Source: Coriobacteriaceae bacterium
GTDB lineage: Bacteria > Actinomycetota > Coriobacteriia > Anaerosomatales > D1FN1-002
NCBI GenBank assembly: GCA_013824215.1
Contig: PNNM01000056.1
Location: forward strand, 1-7,080
Length of the DNA stretch: 7,080 nt
Reading direction: 5' to 3'
Shown here: one piece after another, positions 1 through 5,481 of the stretch
Numbering within the stretch: position 1 is the first letter of the stretch
Layout of the letters: the number at the start of each line of letters is the position of its first letter
Translations under genes and position numbers: made by a program
Notes under the pieces: generated by a model
Told to the model about the DNA's origin: nothing
The model's database searches: none
The model's input: only the letters and a program-made list of their open reading frames with translations

Positions 1-123
1 ATTGAAACCTGCTGATCCTGGTCTACCTGCTCGTCTCTCGGGCAGCGGCCGGTCACGTGACCGGCCGGGGATTGAAGCCGCGTACCGCGCCTGCACGTAG
101 CGCGACCGGCCGGGGATTGAAAC
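1..123 (+). CRISPR. Distal, degenerate end of a CRISPR array
   Basis: Three repeat 3' ends are visible: ATTGAAAC at 1-8, ATTGAAGC at 71-78 and ATTGAAAC at 116-123. ATTGAAAC is the familiar 3' end (future crRNA 5' tag) of many type I and III repeats, for example I-C and I-B. If the repeat is about 32 nt, the middle copy is 47-78. It starts with the perfect palindrome GGCCGGTCACGTGACCGGCC (47-66), and the spacer before it is about 38 nt (9-46). Repeat ends are 70 nt apart and then only 45 nt apart, so the last unit is shortened. The second and third copies share GACCGGCCGGGGATTGAA exactly (59-76 and 104-121), but the third has lost its 5' arm and the second carries G for A near its end. Decay at this side fits the leader-distal end, placing the leader and older array to the left of the window. 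No cas gene is in the window, so the subtype is not assigned. Nothing gene-like is seen from 124 to 342. Confidence 0.8.
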
Positions 124-342
124 CAACAGCGCGTGCGCACATACGCCGAGACCGTGCGACGATCCGGCTCTCTTGCGCCCGAGGTCGTCCGCCCGTAGGC
201 TCACGTTGTTCGGGCGAGTGGTCCCGGGCATTCGGCGGTGTGCGAAGACCGGATGCACGGAACCGATCACGTCGTCGAGCTCCGGTAGGGTTCGACGGCT
301 GTTCTGGAACCCCGCTCCGGGCGAACTCAGGAAGGGAGAGCG

Positions 343-996
343 ATGCGACTCAAGCCACGGCATGTGATCTGGGTCGTCGTTGCCGTCGTGCTCGTCCCGT
401 TGGCGATCTACTTGGTGACCTCGGACCTGCCTGGGAGAAGAGAGCAGTCGGGCGATGTGGTGACCAAGACACTCGCCAGCGTGGAGGCGAAGGCGGCCTC
501 CTCCTTCGACATCACCCTGCAGCAGGGCGCGGATGCCGCGCACGAGGCCGATCACGTCTTCGACTCGGTCAAGAACCCGGCTGTAGCGTCTGCTTCATTC
601 AACGTGAAGACGCTCGAGCTGGAGGTGCGCTACGACGATGCGCTGATCGAGGAATCGGATATCCGTCAGTTGCTGATCACAGCAGGCTACGTGAAGGCTA
701 CGACTGCCGACGCCGTCCCAGCTACGCTCTCCTCCGATGGGAAGAGCCAGGAGCTATCGGTCCAGGTGGGAGAGAAGCTCGATCCGGCGTCCATCCGTGC
801 CAAGGCCGGCGTTCCCTTGAGGATCGTCTTCGGGCAAGGGACAGGGCATCTCGCCTCGATCAGCATCGCTGAACTCGGTGTCGAACAGGATCTTACCAAG
901 GGCGGAGCGACCGTCACGATCCAGGATCCGAAGGCGGGAACCTACGGCATCGTGGACGCAGAGGGGTACACGGACGGCACGTTGATCGTGGAGTAG
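343..996 (+). CDS. Membrane-anchored HMA-like/cupredoxin-like protein lacking metal ligands
   Basis: 217 aa. ATG 343 follows a purine-rich ribosome site (GGAAGGGAGAG) at good spacing. Residues 8-26 are one hydrophobic helix, read as a signal anchor, so the rest probably lies outside the membrane. Residues about 54-117 have the beta-alpha-beta-beta-alpha-beta pattern of heavy-metal-associated domains, including NPAVASASFNVKTLELEVRY followed by an I(R)QLLITAGY-type end. The CxxC metal loop is replaced by GADA (62-65). Residues about 137-217 resemble the cupredoxin-like domain often found with copper-handling proteins (AGVPLRIVF near 155, a Gly-Thr-Tyr turn near 199-201, DGTLIVE at the end), but the usual Cys and Met ligands are absent. 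The whole protein has no Cys and no internal Met; its histidines are H7, H67, H71 and H159. Fold assignments are by eye. A role in metal sensing, or a structural or interaction role after loss of metal binding, is inference. It converges on the next gene with a 17-nt gap and no evident terminator. Confidence 0.75.
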   Translation: MRLKPRHVIWVVVAVVLVPLAIYLVTSDLPGRREQSGDVVTKTLASVEAKAASSFDITLQQGADAAHEADHVFDSVKNPAVASASFNVKTLELEVRYDDALIEESDIRQLLITAGYVKATTADAVPATLSSDGKSQELSVQVGEKLDPASIRAKAGVPLRIVFGQGTGHLASISIAELGVEQDLTKGGATVTIQDPKAGTYGIVDAEGYTDGTLIVE

Positions 997-1013
997 GATG
1001 CCTCGAGGACACG

Positions 1014-1883
1014 CTACTCCACCGGCTCCATCGACTCCGCCAGACCGGCGAGCTCGGCGGGTGACAACGCTCCGAATGGCTCCCACCCGCTGTCGACGAG
1101 CCTCTCGCCGCCGACCGACCAGAACCGCACCTCCACGCCATCGAGGACGGTGACCAGCATGGTCGTCTTCGTGGCCTTCGGCCCCTCTTTCATGACGGAC
1201 CCACCTGGCGCGTAGTCGAACTCCACCGCCACGGCTGGCAGACCGTTCACCGTGAGGGTCGTGACGCGGGCGTCTCCGGGGACCACCACGTCGCGGATGG
1301 GCGTGGCGCCCGGCGCGACGATCTGGCGCAGGTCTCCCTCGGTGATCGTCGCGAGCTCCTTGCGTTCCTGCATCTCGAACCCGTTGTAGCTCAACATGAG
1401 ACCACCGTCCGGCAGGGCCTCGACCGGCAGCATGTCGGTGGGCAGCTGCACGTCACGCGGCATCAGCGCGACGAAGCCGTTCGCCTCGGCGATCTGGCTC
1501 GCGCGCGTGGCGTAGAGCTGCTGGAGCCGGCTCGCTCCCACCCCGCCCGTCATGATGGTGCCGAACGCCAGGCTGCCGAGCGCCAGGAGCCCGACGAGTC
1601 CCAGCACACGGGCCGCCGTCCATCCGATGTCTCTGCCGAGGAGGACGAACAGGCCCACGAGTACCACCACGGCGACGACGACCGCCGCGATCCACCCGAC
1701 GGGCCACCGGTAGTTGATCGAGGCGATGCCGAGAACACCGGTCGCCACGAAGGCCGCTGCAGCGAGGGCGACTCCCAGCGATGTGGTCCGCGCGCGGTGC
1801 GGGCTGCCCTTCCCGAGCAGCCACGCGAGCAGGACGATGGTGGCGACAACGACCACCTCGAACACGACGATGACAACCACCAT
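1014..1883 (-). CDS. Four-helix membrane protein with soluble C-terminal domain, function unknown
   Basis: 289 aa from the ATG at 1883. A GTG nine bases upstream (1892) is in frame, but it directly abuts the ribosome site GGGGGAGG (1900-1893), whereas the ATG sits 9 nt from it, so the ATG is preferred. Four hydrophobic helices are visible at about residues 2-23, 36-55, 62-83 and 89-110, with a basic loop (KGSPHRAR) after the first. A soluble domain of about 175 residues follows. It alternates short beta-like stretches (ARVTTLTVNGLPAVAVEFDY, TTMLVTVLDGVEVRFWSVGG) and ends LAGLAESMEPVE. That pattern loosely recalls PsbP/LpqN-like lipid- or protein-binding domains, but I would not assign it. No catalytic motif was recognised. 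It is divergent from the AbiE-like operon and convergent with the HMA/cupredoxin-like gene, so it seems to be transcribed alone. Confidence 0.8.
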   Translation of the reverse strand: MVVVIVVFEVVVVATIVLLAWLLGKGSPHRARTTSLGVALAAAAFVATGVLGIASINYRWPVGWIAAVVVAVVVLVGLFVLLGRDIGWTAARVLGLVGLLALGSLAFGTIMTGGVGASRLQQLYATRASQIAEANGFVALMPRDVQLPTDMLPVEALPDGGLMLSYNGFEMQERKELATITEGDLRQIVAPGATPIRDVVVPGDARVTTLTVNGLPAVAVEFDYAPGGSVMKEGPKATKTTMLVTVLDGVEVRFWSVGGERLVDSGWEPFGALSPAELAGLAESMEPVE

Positions 1884-1908
1884 GCTGATCACCCTCCCCC
1901 GACGGGAC

Positions 1909-1924
1909 GCCGACAGGAGTCGGC
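1909..1924 (-). promoter_or_regulatory. Perfect hairpin in the leader of the four-helix protein gene
   Basis: GCCGAC (1909-1914) and GTCGGC (1919-1924) form a 6-bp GC-rich stem around a 4-nt loop. In the minus-strand transcript it lies 8 nt upstream of the GGGGGAGG ribosome site, so it could affect translation or mRNA stability. No U-run follows, so it is not a terminator. Hairpins of this size also occur by chance in GC-rich DNA. Confidence 0.3.
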
Positions 1925-2028
1925 CTCCGGTGTCCCCGCGAACAGGATACTCCTCGCTTCTCCGGTCCAGCGGATCGAGGACCTCCGTGTCGGCGGCGGC
2001 AAGTCGGCCGACCGGCGTGAGCGGTCAC

Positions 2029-2057
2029 TTGTCACGGGTGTTGTCCGGAGGTATGGT
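2029..2057 (+). promoter_or_regulatory. Predicted sigma-70-type promoter of the AbiE-like operon
   Basis: TTGTCA (2029-2034) matches the -35 consensus at 5 of 6 positions. It is separated by exactly 17 nt from TATGGT (2052-2057), a 4 of 6 match to the -10. Transcription would start near 2063-2065, at the centre of the dyad described separately. A start there makes the upstream ATG at 2053 unlikely as the translation start. Confidence 0.5.
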
Positions 2058-2097
2058 GTTGCGCGTGATGCGCAACAGGACGGTTTCAGACAACACC
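2037..2097. promoter_or_regulatory. Nested dyad, probable operator of the AbiE-like operon
   Basis: Two inverted repeats share one centre, base 2067. The inner pair is TGTTGCGC (2057-2064) with GCGCAACA (2070-2077), and the outer pair is GGTGTTGTC (2037-2045) with GACAACACC (2089-2097). This gives four TGTTG half-sites: two in direct order 18 bp apart (2039 and 2057) and their mirror images 18 bp apart (2073-2077 and 2091-2095). The array covers the promoter spacer, the -10 end and the predicted transcription start, and stops exactly before ATG 2098. AbiEi antitoxins are known to repress their own operon by binding inverted repeats cooperatively, so autoregulation by the first gene is the natural inference. 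Confidence 0.6.
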
Positions 2098-3147
2098 ATG
2101 CTGGCTCGGGCTCTGCAGGAGCTTCGTTCTCGACTGCCTGCGTCATGGAGCGTCGAGGTCGTCGTGGAGCGCGTACAGGCGTCCGGACCCGACACAGTCG
2201 TGCGGCTTGCGGGGCCGAGCGGCAAAGGATCGATCCTCGCGATAGAAGTGCGAGGCCGACTCGACCCCATCGAGGTCGAGCCTCTCGTATCTCGAGACGA
2301 GATGCGAAGCTGGCAGAACGCCGAGGCCACACCCGTCATCGTGGCCCGCTACCTGGGTGAACGGACGCGTGACAAGTTGCGCTCCCTCGGGGCGGGCTAC
2401 ATCGACCTTACCGGCAATATGTACTTGCGCCTCGACGCGCCTGCTGTGGCGATCGAGCGCGTCGGCGCTGACAAGGATCCCGAGCCCGCACAGCGCCCGG
2501 CGCGTTCCCTCAAGGGCGCGAAGGCGGGACGGCTGGTGCGAACCCTCGTGGACTTCCGCGCTCCTCTCGGCACGCGCGAGATCGCGCGAATCTCCCAGGT
2601 GGATCCCGGTTATGTGTCCCGGCTCCTCACCATGCTCGAGCGCGAGGACCTCATCACTCGCGAGCCGCGCGGTCCGGTTCAGCGCACCGACTGGCCGGGC
2701 CTTCTCCGTGCGTGGGCCAAGGACTACGCGTTCATGACGTCGAACGGCACACTCTCGTGCCTGCAGCCCCGGGGCTTGCCAGCGCTTCTCGATCTGCTGC
2801 GGTCAGGCTCCTCGTCCGGCGGCATGAGGTACGCGATATCGGGCTCGCTCGCCGCCGCGCGGCGAGCCCCGGTCGCGCCCGCTCGCCTTGGCGTTCTCTA
2901 CGTCGAACGATTGGATCAGGCGACAGAGCGGCTCGGTCTGCTACCCGCAGATGCCGGGGCCAACGTCGTCCTGGCGGAGCCGTTCGACGACGTGGTGTTC
3001 CAGCGCACGGTCCTCGACGAAGGGCTGACCTACGTCGCCCCGTCTCAGGCCGTCGCCGACCTGCTGACTTCTCCCGGTCGCGGAACAGAAGAGGCCGAAG
3101 CGCTGATCGAGTGGATGCGGGCGAACGAGGAGGCGTGGCGTGCATAG
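2098..3147 (+). CDS. AbiEi-like antitoxin / winged-helix transcriptional regulator
   Basis: 349 aa from ATG 2098. In-frame alternatives are ATG 2053, GTG 2056, TTG 2059 (7 nt after GGAGG at 2047-2051) and ATG 2068. I prefer 2098 because 2053-2097 carries operator symmetry and codons rare here (AGG, TCA), and the predicted transcript starts near 2064. The drawback is a weak ribosome site at 2098. Residues about 10-118 look like the AbiEi_2-type module: D32, an IEVR segment (E50, R52) recalling a decayed PD-(D/E)xK core, then ARYLGERTRDKL and the telling YIDLTGN (101-107). Residues about 144-198 form a winged helix-turn-helix with a probable recognition helix near 169-180. Residues 244-349 form a C-terminal domain (YAISGSLAAA, GANVVLAEPFDDVVF, TYVAPSQAVADLL, ending EEAWRA). 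It overlaps the nucleotidyltransferase gene by 8 nt, which implies coupled translation. Likely role: repress the operon and counter the partner enzyme, as in type IV systems. Antitoxin activity is inferred from context. Confidence 0.75.
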   Translation: MLARALQELRSRLPASWSVEVVVERVQASGPDTVVRLAGPSGKGSILAIEVRGRLDPIEVEPLVSRDEMRSWQNAEATPVIVARYLGERTRDKLRSLGAGYIDLTGNMYLRLDAPAVAIERVGADKDPEPAQRPARSLKGAKAGRLVRTLVDFRAPLGTREIARISQVDPGYVSRLLTMLEREDLITREPRGPVQRTDWPGLLRAWAKDYAFMTSNGTLSCLQPRGLPALLDLLRSGSSSGGMRYAISGSLAAARRAPVAPARLGVLYVERLDQATERLGLLPADAGANVVLAEPFDDVVFQRTVLDEGLTYVAPSQAVADLLTSPGRGTEEAEALIEWMRANEEAWRA

Positions 3148-3994
3148 CGAGGAGTACATCGTTGCGCGGACGACGCTCCTTGACGCGCTCGCAGCGCTCG
3201 ACGGCCATCGCGACGCGCTCGTGCTCGTCGGGGCACAGGCGGTGTACCTGCACACAGGTGCCGCGCACTTCGCGGTCGCCGAGTTCACGACCGATGGTGA
3301 CCTCGCAGTCGACACGCGGCGCCTCACCGGAGACCCCGAGATCGGCTCGACCATGCGCGAAGCGGGATTCTTCCTCGACCAGCGCGACGGCGAGCCGCTG
3401 GTCGGCGTGTGGGCATCGTTGCGTGAGATCGGCGGGGTACCAGCGAAGGTCACCGTCGATCTTCTGGTGCCCGAGGCGCTGGGAGGTGGAGGGCGGCGGG
3501 CCGCCCGGGTGCCGCCGCACGAAAGGGGCTCGATGCTCAAGGTACACGGGCTCGAGGCAGCGCTGGTGGACAACAGCAAGACAAGCATCGGAGCGCTGGA
3601 GGAGAGCGACGGACGCAGCTTCCCTATCCGGGTCGCGGGTGCCACCGCACTGCTGATCTCGAAGGCGATCAAGCTGTCCGAGCGAGTGGCGGCCGGTGCT
3701 CTGGAGAGAGGACGACCCGATCGGGTCAAGCCCAAGGACGCGTTGGACGTCCTCCGGCTGCTCCAAGCGATCCCGAGCGCTGAGCTGGCCGATGGCTTCC
3801 TGCGGCTCGCCGATGACGAGGTCGCTGGAGCGGTCACCCGAGAGGCACTGGGCCTTCTGCCGGAGTTGTTCGGCAGCGCGGGTTCGCCGGGCAGCCGGCT
3901 CGCGGCGGAGGCTGCGGCACCTGAGCCCGCCGGCATCATCACCGCGTCGTGTGCGGCTCTCTGCCGGGAGCTGCTCGAGAAGACCGCGACGTGA
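3140..3994 (+). CDS. AbiEii/MenT-like nucleotidyltransferase (putative type IV toxin)
   Basis: 284 aa. GTG 3140 has GGAGG (3129-3133) 6 nt upstream, inside the end of the antitoxin gene, and the two genes overlap by 8 nt. The four motifs of AbiEii-type nucleotidyltransferases can be placed. Motif I is VGAQAVYLH (30-38). Motif II is TTDGD (50-54), giving catalytic acids D52 and D54, with VTVDLLVP supplying a third acid, D107. Motif III is around K165/K168 in LLISKAIKLSER. Motif IV is KPKDALDVLRLL (K189, D190, D193). Relatives add nucleotides to target RNA (tRNA acceptor ends for mycobacterial MenT3) and stop growth or abort phage infection. All key acids are present, so the enzyme looks intact. 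The family also contains nucleotidyltransferase-like proteins of unknown role, so toxicity is inferred. The C-terminal 50 residues are Ala/Gly-rich and less typical. Confidence 0.8.
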   Translation: MHSEEYIVARTTLLDALAALDGHRDALVLVGAQAVYLHTGAAHFAVAEFTTDGDLAVDTRRLTGDPEIGSTMREAGFFLDQRDGEPLVGVWASLREIGGVPAKVTVDLLVPEALGGGGRRAARVPPHERGSMLKVHGLEAALVDNSKTSIGALEESDGRSFPIRVAGATALLISKAIKLSERVAAGALERGRPDRVKPKDALDVLRLLQAIPSAELADGFLRLADDEVAGAVTREALGLLPELFGSAGSPGSRLAAEAAAPEPAGIITASCAALCRELLEKTAT

Positions 3995-4005
3995 GTCGTT
4001 AACGG

Positions 4006-4011
4006 TATCAT
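4006..4011 (+). promoter_or_regulatory. Possible -10 element upstream of rarD
   Basis: TATCAT at 4006-4011 matches the -10 consensus at 5 of 6 positions, in the 86-nt gap before the rarD-like gene. No acceptable -35 lies 16-18 nt upstream. The gap also holds a 10-bp direct repeat, CATGCCGCGG, at 4009-4018 and 4061-4070; the second copy runs into the rarD ribosome site. Its meaning is unknown. Confidence 0.35.
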
Positions 4012-4080
4012 GCCGCGGTTGCGTGATATCGAATCGGCTCGGTCGCTCGAGGGTCGTCGACATGCCGCGGAGGACCGCAC

Positions 4081-4972
4081 GTGAAGCGAGGCGTCTGGTA
4101 CGCCGCGGGGGCATACGCCGTCTGGGGCCTGCTGCCGGTCTACTGGAAGGCGCTGCATCCGGTCTCGGCCGCGCAGCTCATCAGCCACCGGATCATCTGG
4201 TCCGCGGTGCCGCTCGCCGGTATCCTCCTGCTCACCCGGCAGTGGGAAGACTTCCGCGCCGGGGCCGTTCGCGCCGCGCGTCGTTGCGATCTACGGAGCG
4301 GCGGCCCTGCTCCTCGGCGTCAACTGGCTGACGTACGTCTGGGCGGTCAACGCCGGGTTCGTGGTCGAGACGTCGCTCGGCTACTTCATCAATCCGCTCA
4401 TCAGCGTCCTTCTCGGTGTGGTGTTCCTGCGCGAGCGTCTGCGCCAGTTCCAGTGGGTCGCGCTCGGTCTCGCGGCGACGGGGGTCATCTACCTGACCGT
4501 CACTTACGGATCCCTGCCGTGGATCGCGCTGACACTCGCGGGGACGTTCTCGCCCTACGGTCTGGTCAAGAAGCTGGCGCCGCTCGGCTCGGCGCAGGGC
4601 CTGGCCCTCGAGACCGGTCTGCTCTTCGCGCCCGCGGCGGCCTTCCTGCTGTTCGAGGCGGTCGCCGGCCGGGGTGCGTTCCTCGTCTCCGGCGGGCGCA
4701 CGGACCTGCTCCTCGTGGGGACGGGCGTGGTGACGACGATGCCGCTGCTGCTGTTCGCCTCGGCGAGCAAGCGCATCCCGCTGGTGCTCGTGGGCGTCCT
4801 GCAGTACATCGCGCCCACGCTGCAGTTCCTGCTCGGCGTGCTGCTCTACCGGGAGCCGCTGACCCTCCAGCGGCTCGCCGGCTTCGGCATGGTGTGGACG
4901 GCGCTGCTCGTCTTCGGGATAGAGGGAGCGCTGGCCCACCGCGCGACCCCTTTCCCGACGGTCACGGAGTAG
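4081..4972 (+). pseudogene. rarD: RarD-type EamA transporter, frameshifted by one extra G
   Basis: GTG 4081 has GGAGG (4069-4073) 7 nt upstream. The first frame reads a RarD N-terminus (YAVWGLLPVYWKAL, ISHRIIWSAVPLAGILLL, RQWEDFRA) to about 4260 and then turns to nonsense. The rest of RarD follows in the next frame to the TAG at 4970-4972, including VNWLTYVWAVNAGFVVE, SLGYFINPLISVLLGV, LPWIALTLAGTFSPYGLVKK and LQYIAPTLQFLLGVLLYREP. Removing one G from the run GGGG at 4261-4264 restores one frame (RAGPFAPRVVAIYG) of 296 codons, the usual RarD length. RarD proteins are ten-helix inner-membrane permeases of the drug/metabolite (EamA) superfamily. E. coli RarD was named from chloramphenicol sensitivity, and its substrate is unsettled. 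Uncorrected, the first frame runs on without stop to 5355, so an automatic annotation may show a false 424-aa protein. Either a true recent frameshift or a homopolymer sequencing error is possible. Confidence 0.85.
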
Positions 4973-4992
4973 CGGGCCAGCCACCGCTCGCG

Positions 4993-5295
4993 TCAGGAAA
5001 GGCCGGCGATCAGCCGGTTGTACTCCACTTCATCGATCTCGCCGCGCGCGTAGCGCTCGCGGACGATCTCGCGTGCCGGGTCATGGGGGGCCGGGGCCGA
5101 CGTCTGGGTCGGGGCGTATGTCCCGGGCGCGGCCGTCACCGCCGGTCCGGTGTTGGTCTCACGCGTGAGCGAGTAGACGAGCCACACGACCAGTCCGACC
5201 ACGAGAAGCAGTCCGAGTCCCATCGTCGCCATCCCTCCCAGCGGTCCGAGCAGTCCCAGACCGCCGAACCCGCCGATACCGTATCCGTTCATCAT
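4993..5295 (-). CDS. Small membrane protein with SHOCT domain
   Basis: 100 aa. ATG at 5295 is preferred over the next codon, also ATG, because GGAGG (5309-5305) lies 9 nt upstream. Residues 1-22 are Gly/Leu/Met-rich and flexible, and 23-43 form one membrane helix. Residues 45-70 are a Thr/Ala/Pro linker. Residues 72-98 are a SHOCT domain, with the pattern DPAREIVRERYARGEIDEVE followed by a YNRLIAGL end. SHOCT domains sit at protein ends and are thought to mediate oligomerisation or interaction; small TM-SHOCT proteins like this are common and mostly uncharacterised. The gene converges on rarD with a 20-nt gap and diverges from the two-component genes, with which it may share upstream control. 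The 10-bp palindrome GTCGATCGAC (5296-5305) lies between the ribosome site and the start. Confidence 0.85.
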   Translation of the reverse strand: MMNGYGIGGFGGLGLLGPLGGMATMGLGLLLVVGLVVWLVYSLTRETNTGPAVTAAPGTYAPTQTSAPAPHDPAREIVRERYARGEIDEVEYNRLIAGLS

Positions 5296-5318
5296 GTCGA
5301 TCGACCTCCAAGGTGTTC

Positions 5319-5340
5319 GCGGCTTCTTCTTCCAAGCCGC
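5319..5340 (-). promoter_or_regulatory. Hairpin in the leader of the SHOCT gene
   Basis: GCGGCTT (5319-5325) and AAGCCGC (5334-5340) form a perfect 7-bp stem with an 8-nt loop, purine-only (GGAAGAAG) on the minus strand. It ends 9 nt before the GGAGG of the SHOCT gene. It lacks a U-run, so it is not a terminator. It could be an mRNA leader structure or a protein-binding palindrome in the divergent region shared with the response regulator. Confidence 0.3.
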
Positions 5341-5439
5341 CTCTCCAAGAGATGATGAGCACGCCGCGTGCCGAAGACGAGAATCCCGAGTGAAGAAGTC
5401 ATGAATGTCGCGGCGCGCGGCATCTCCGCAGGCAGGCGG

Positions 5440-5448
5440 TGCTACACT
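5440..5448 (+). promoter_or_regulatory. Extended -10 promoter of the two-component operon
   Basis: TGCTACACT reads as an extended -10: TG, one base, then TACACT (5443-5448), a 4 of 6 match to TATAAT. No -35 is recognisable at 16-18 nt, which is tolerated in extended -10 promoters. Transcription from about 5455 would give a 27-nt leader before ATG 5482. Confidence 0.4.
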
Positions 5449-5481
5449 GACCGCGTGACCGGCCGGGGCGGGGGGTCTGAC

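Noticed and set aside
191..215. GCCCG/CGGGC inverted repeat before the HMA/cupredoxin-like gene
   Set aside because: Only a 5-bp stem with a 15-nt loop, which is expected by chance at this GC content.
57..872. 271-aa open frame starting with a repeated TGRGLKP motif
   Set aside because: The repeated peptide is just the CRISPR repeat translated twice, and the rest is an out-of-frame shadow of the gene at 343-996.
997..1013. Possible bidirectional terminator between convergent genes
   Set aside because: The gap is only 17 nt, with no stem-loop and no T-run; the same is true of the 20-nt gap at 4973-4992.
1714..2052. Upstream extension of the antitoxin frame
   Set aside because: It runs antisense through the membrane-protein gene and through the promoter; the translation is Ser/Thr/Arg-rich without family resemblance.
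2732..4188. Minus-strand open frames of 460 and 415 codons opposite the AbiE-like pair
   Set aside because: Low-complexity Arg/Ser/Ala-rich translations without domain patterns; they mirror GC-rich codon use of the real plus-strand genes, which carry full motifs and ribosome sites.
4232..4984. 250-aa minus-strand frame over rarD
   Set aside because: Highly charged Glu/Arg/Gln-rich shadow frame, no recognisable domain, convergent with nothing that would explain it.
4264..5355. Continuation of the rarD first frame to 5355 as a 424-aa fusion
   Set aside because: After the extra G the frame gives Arg/Pro/Gly-rich nonsense, while the next frame holds conserved RarD sequence.
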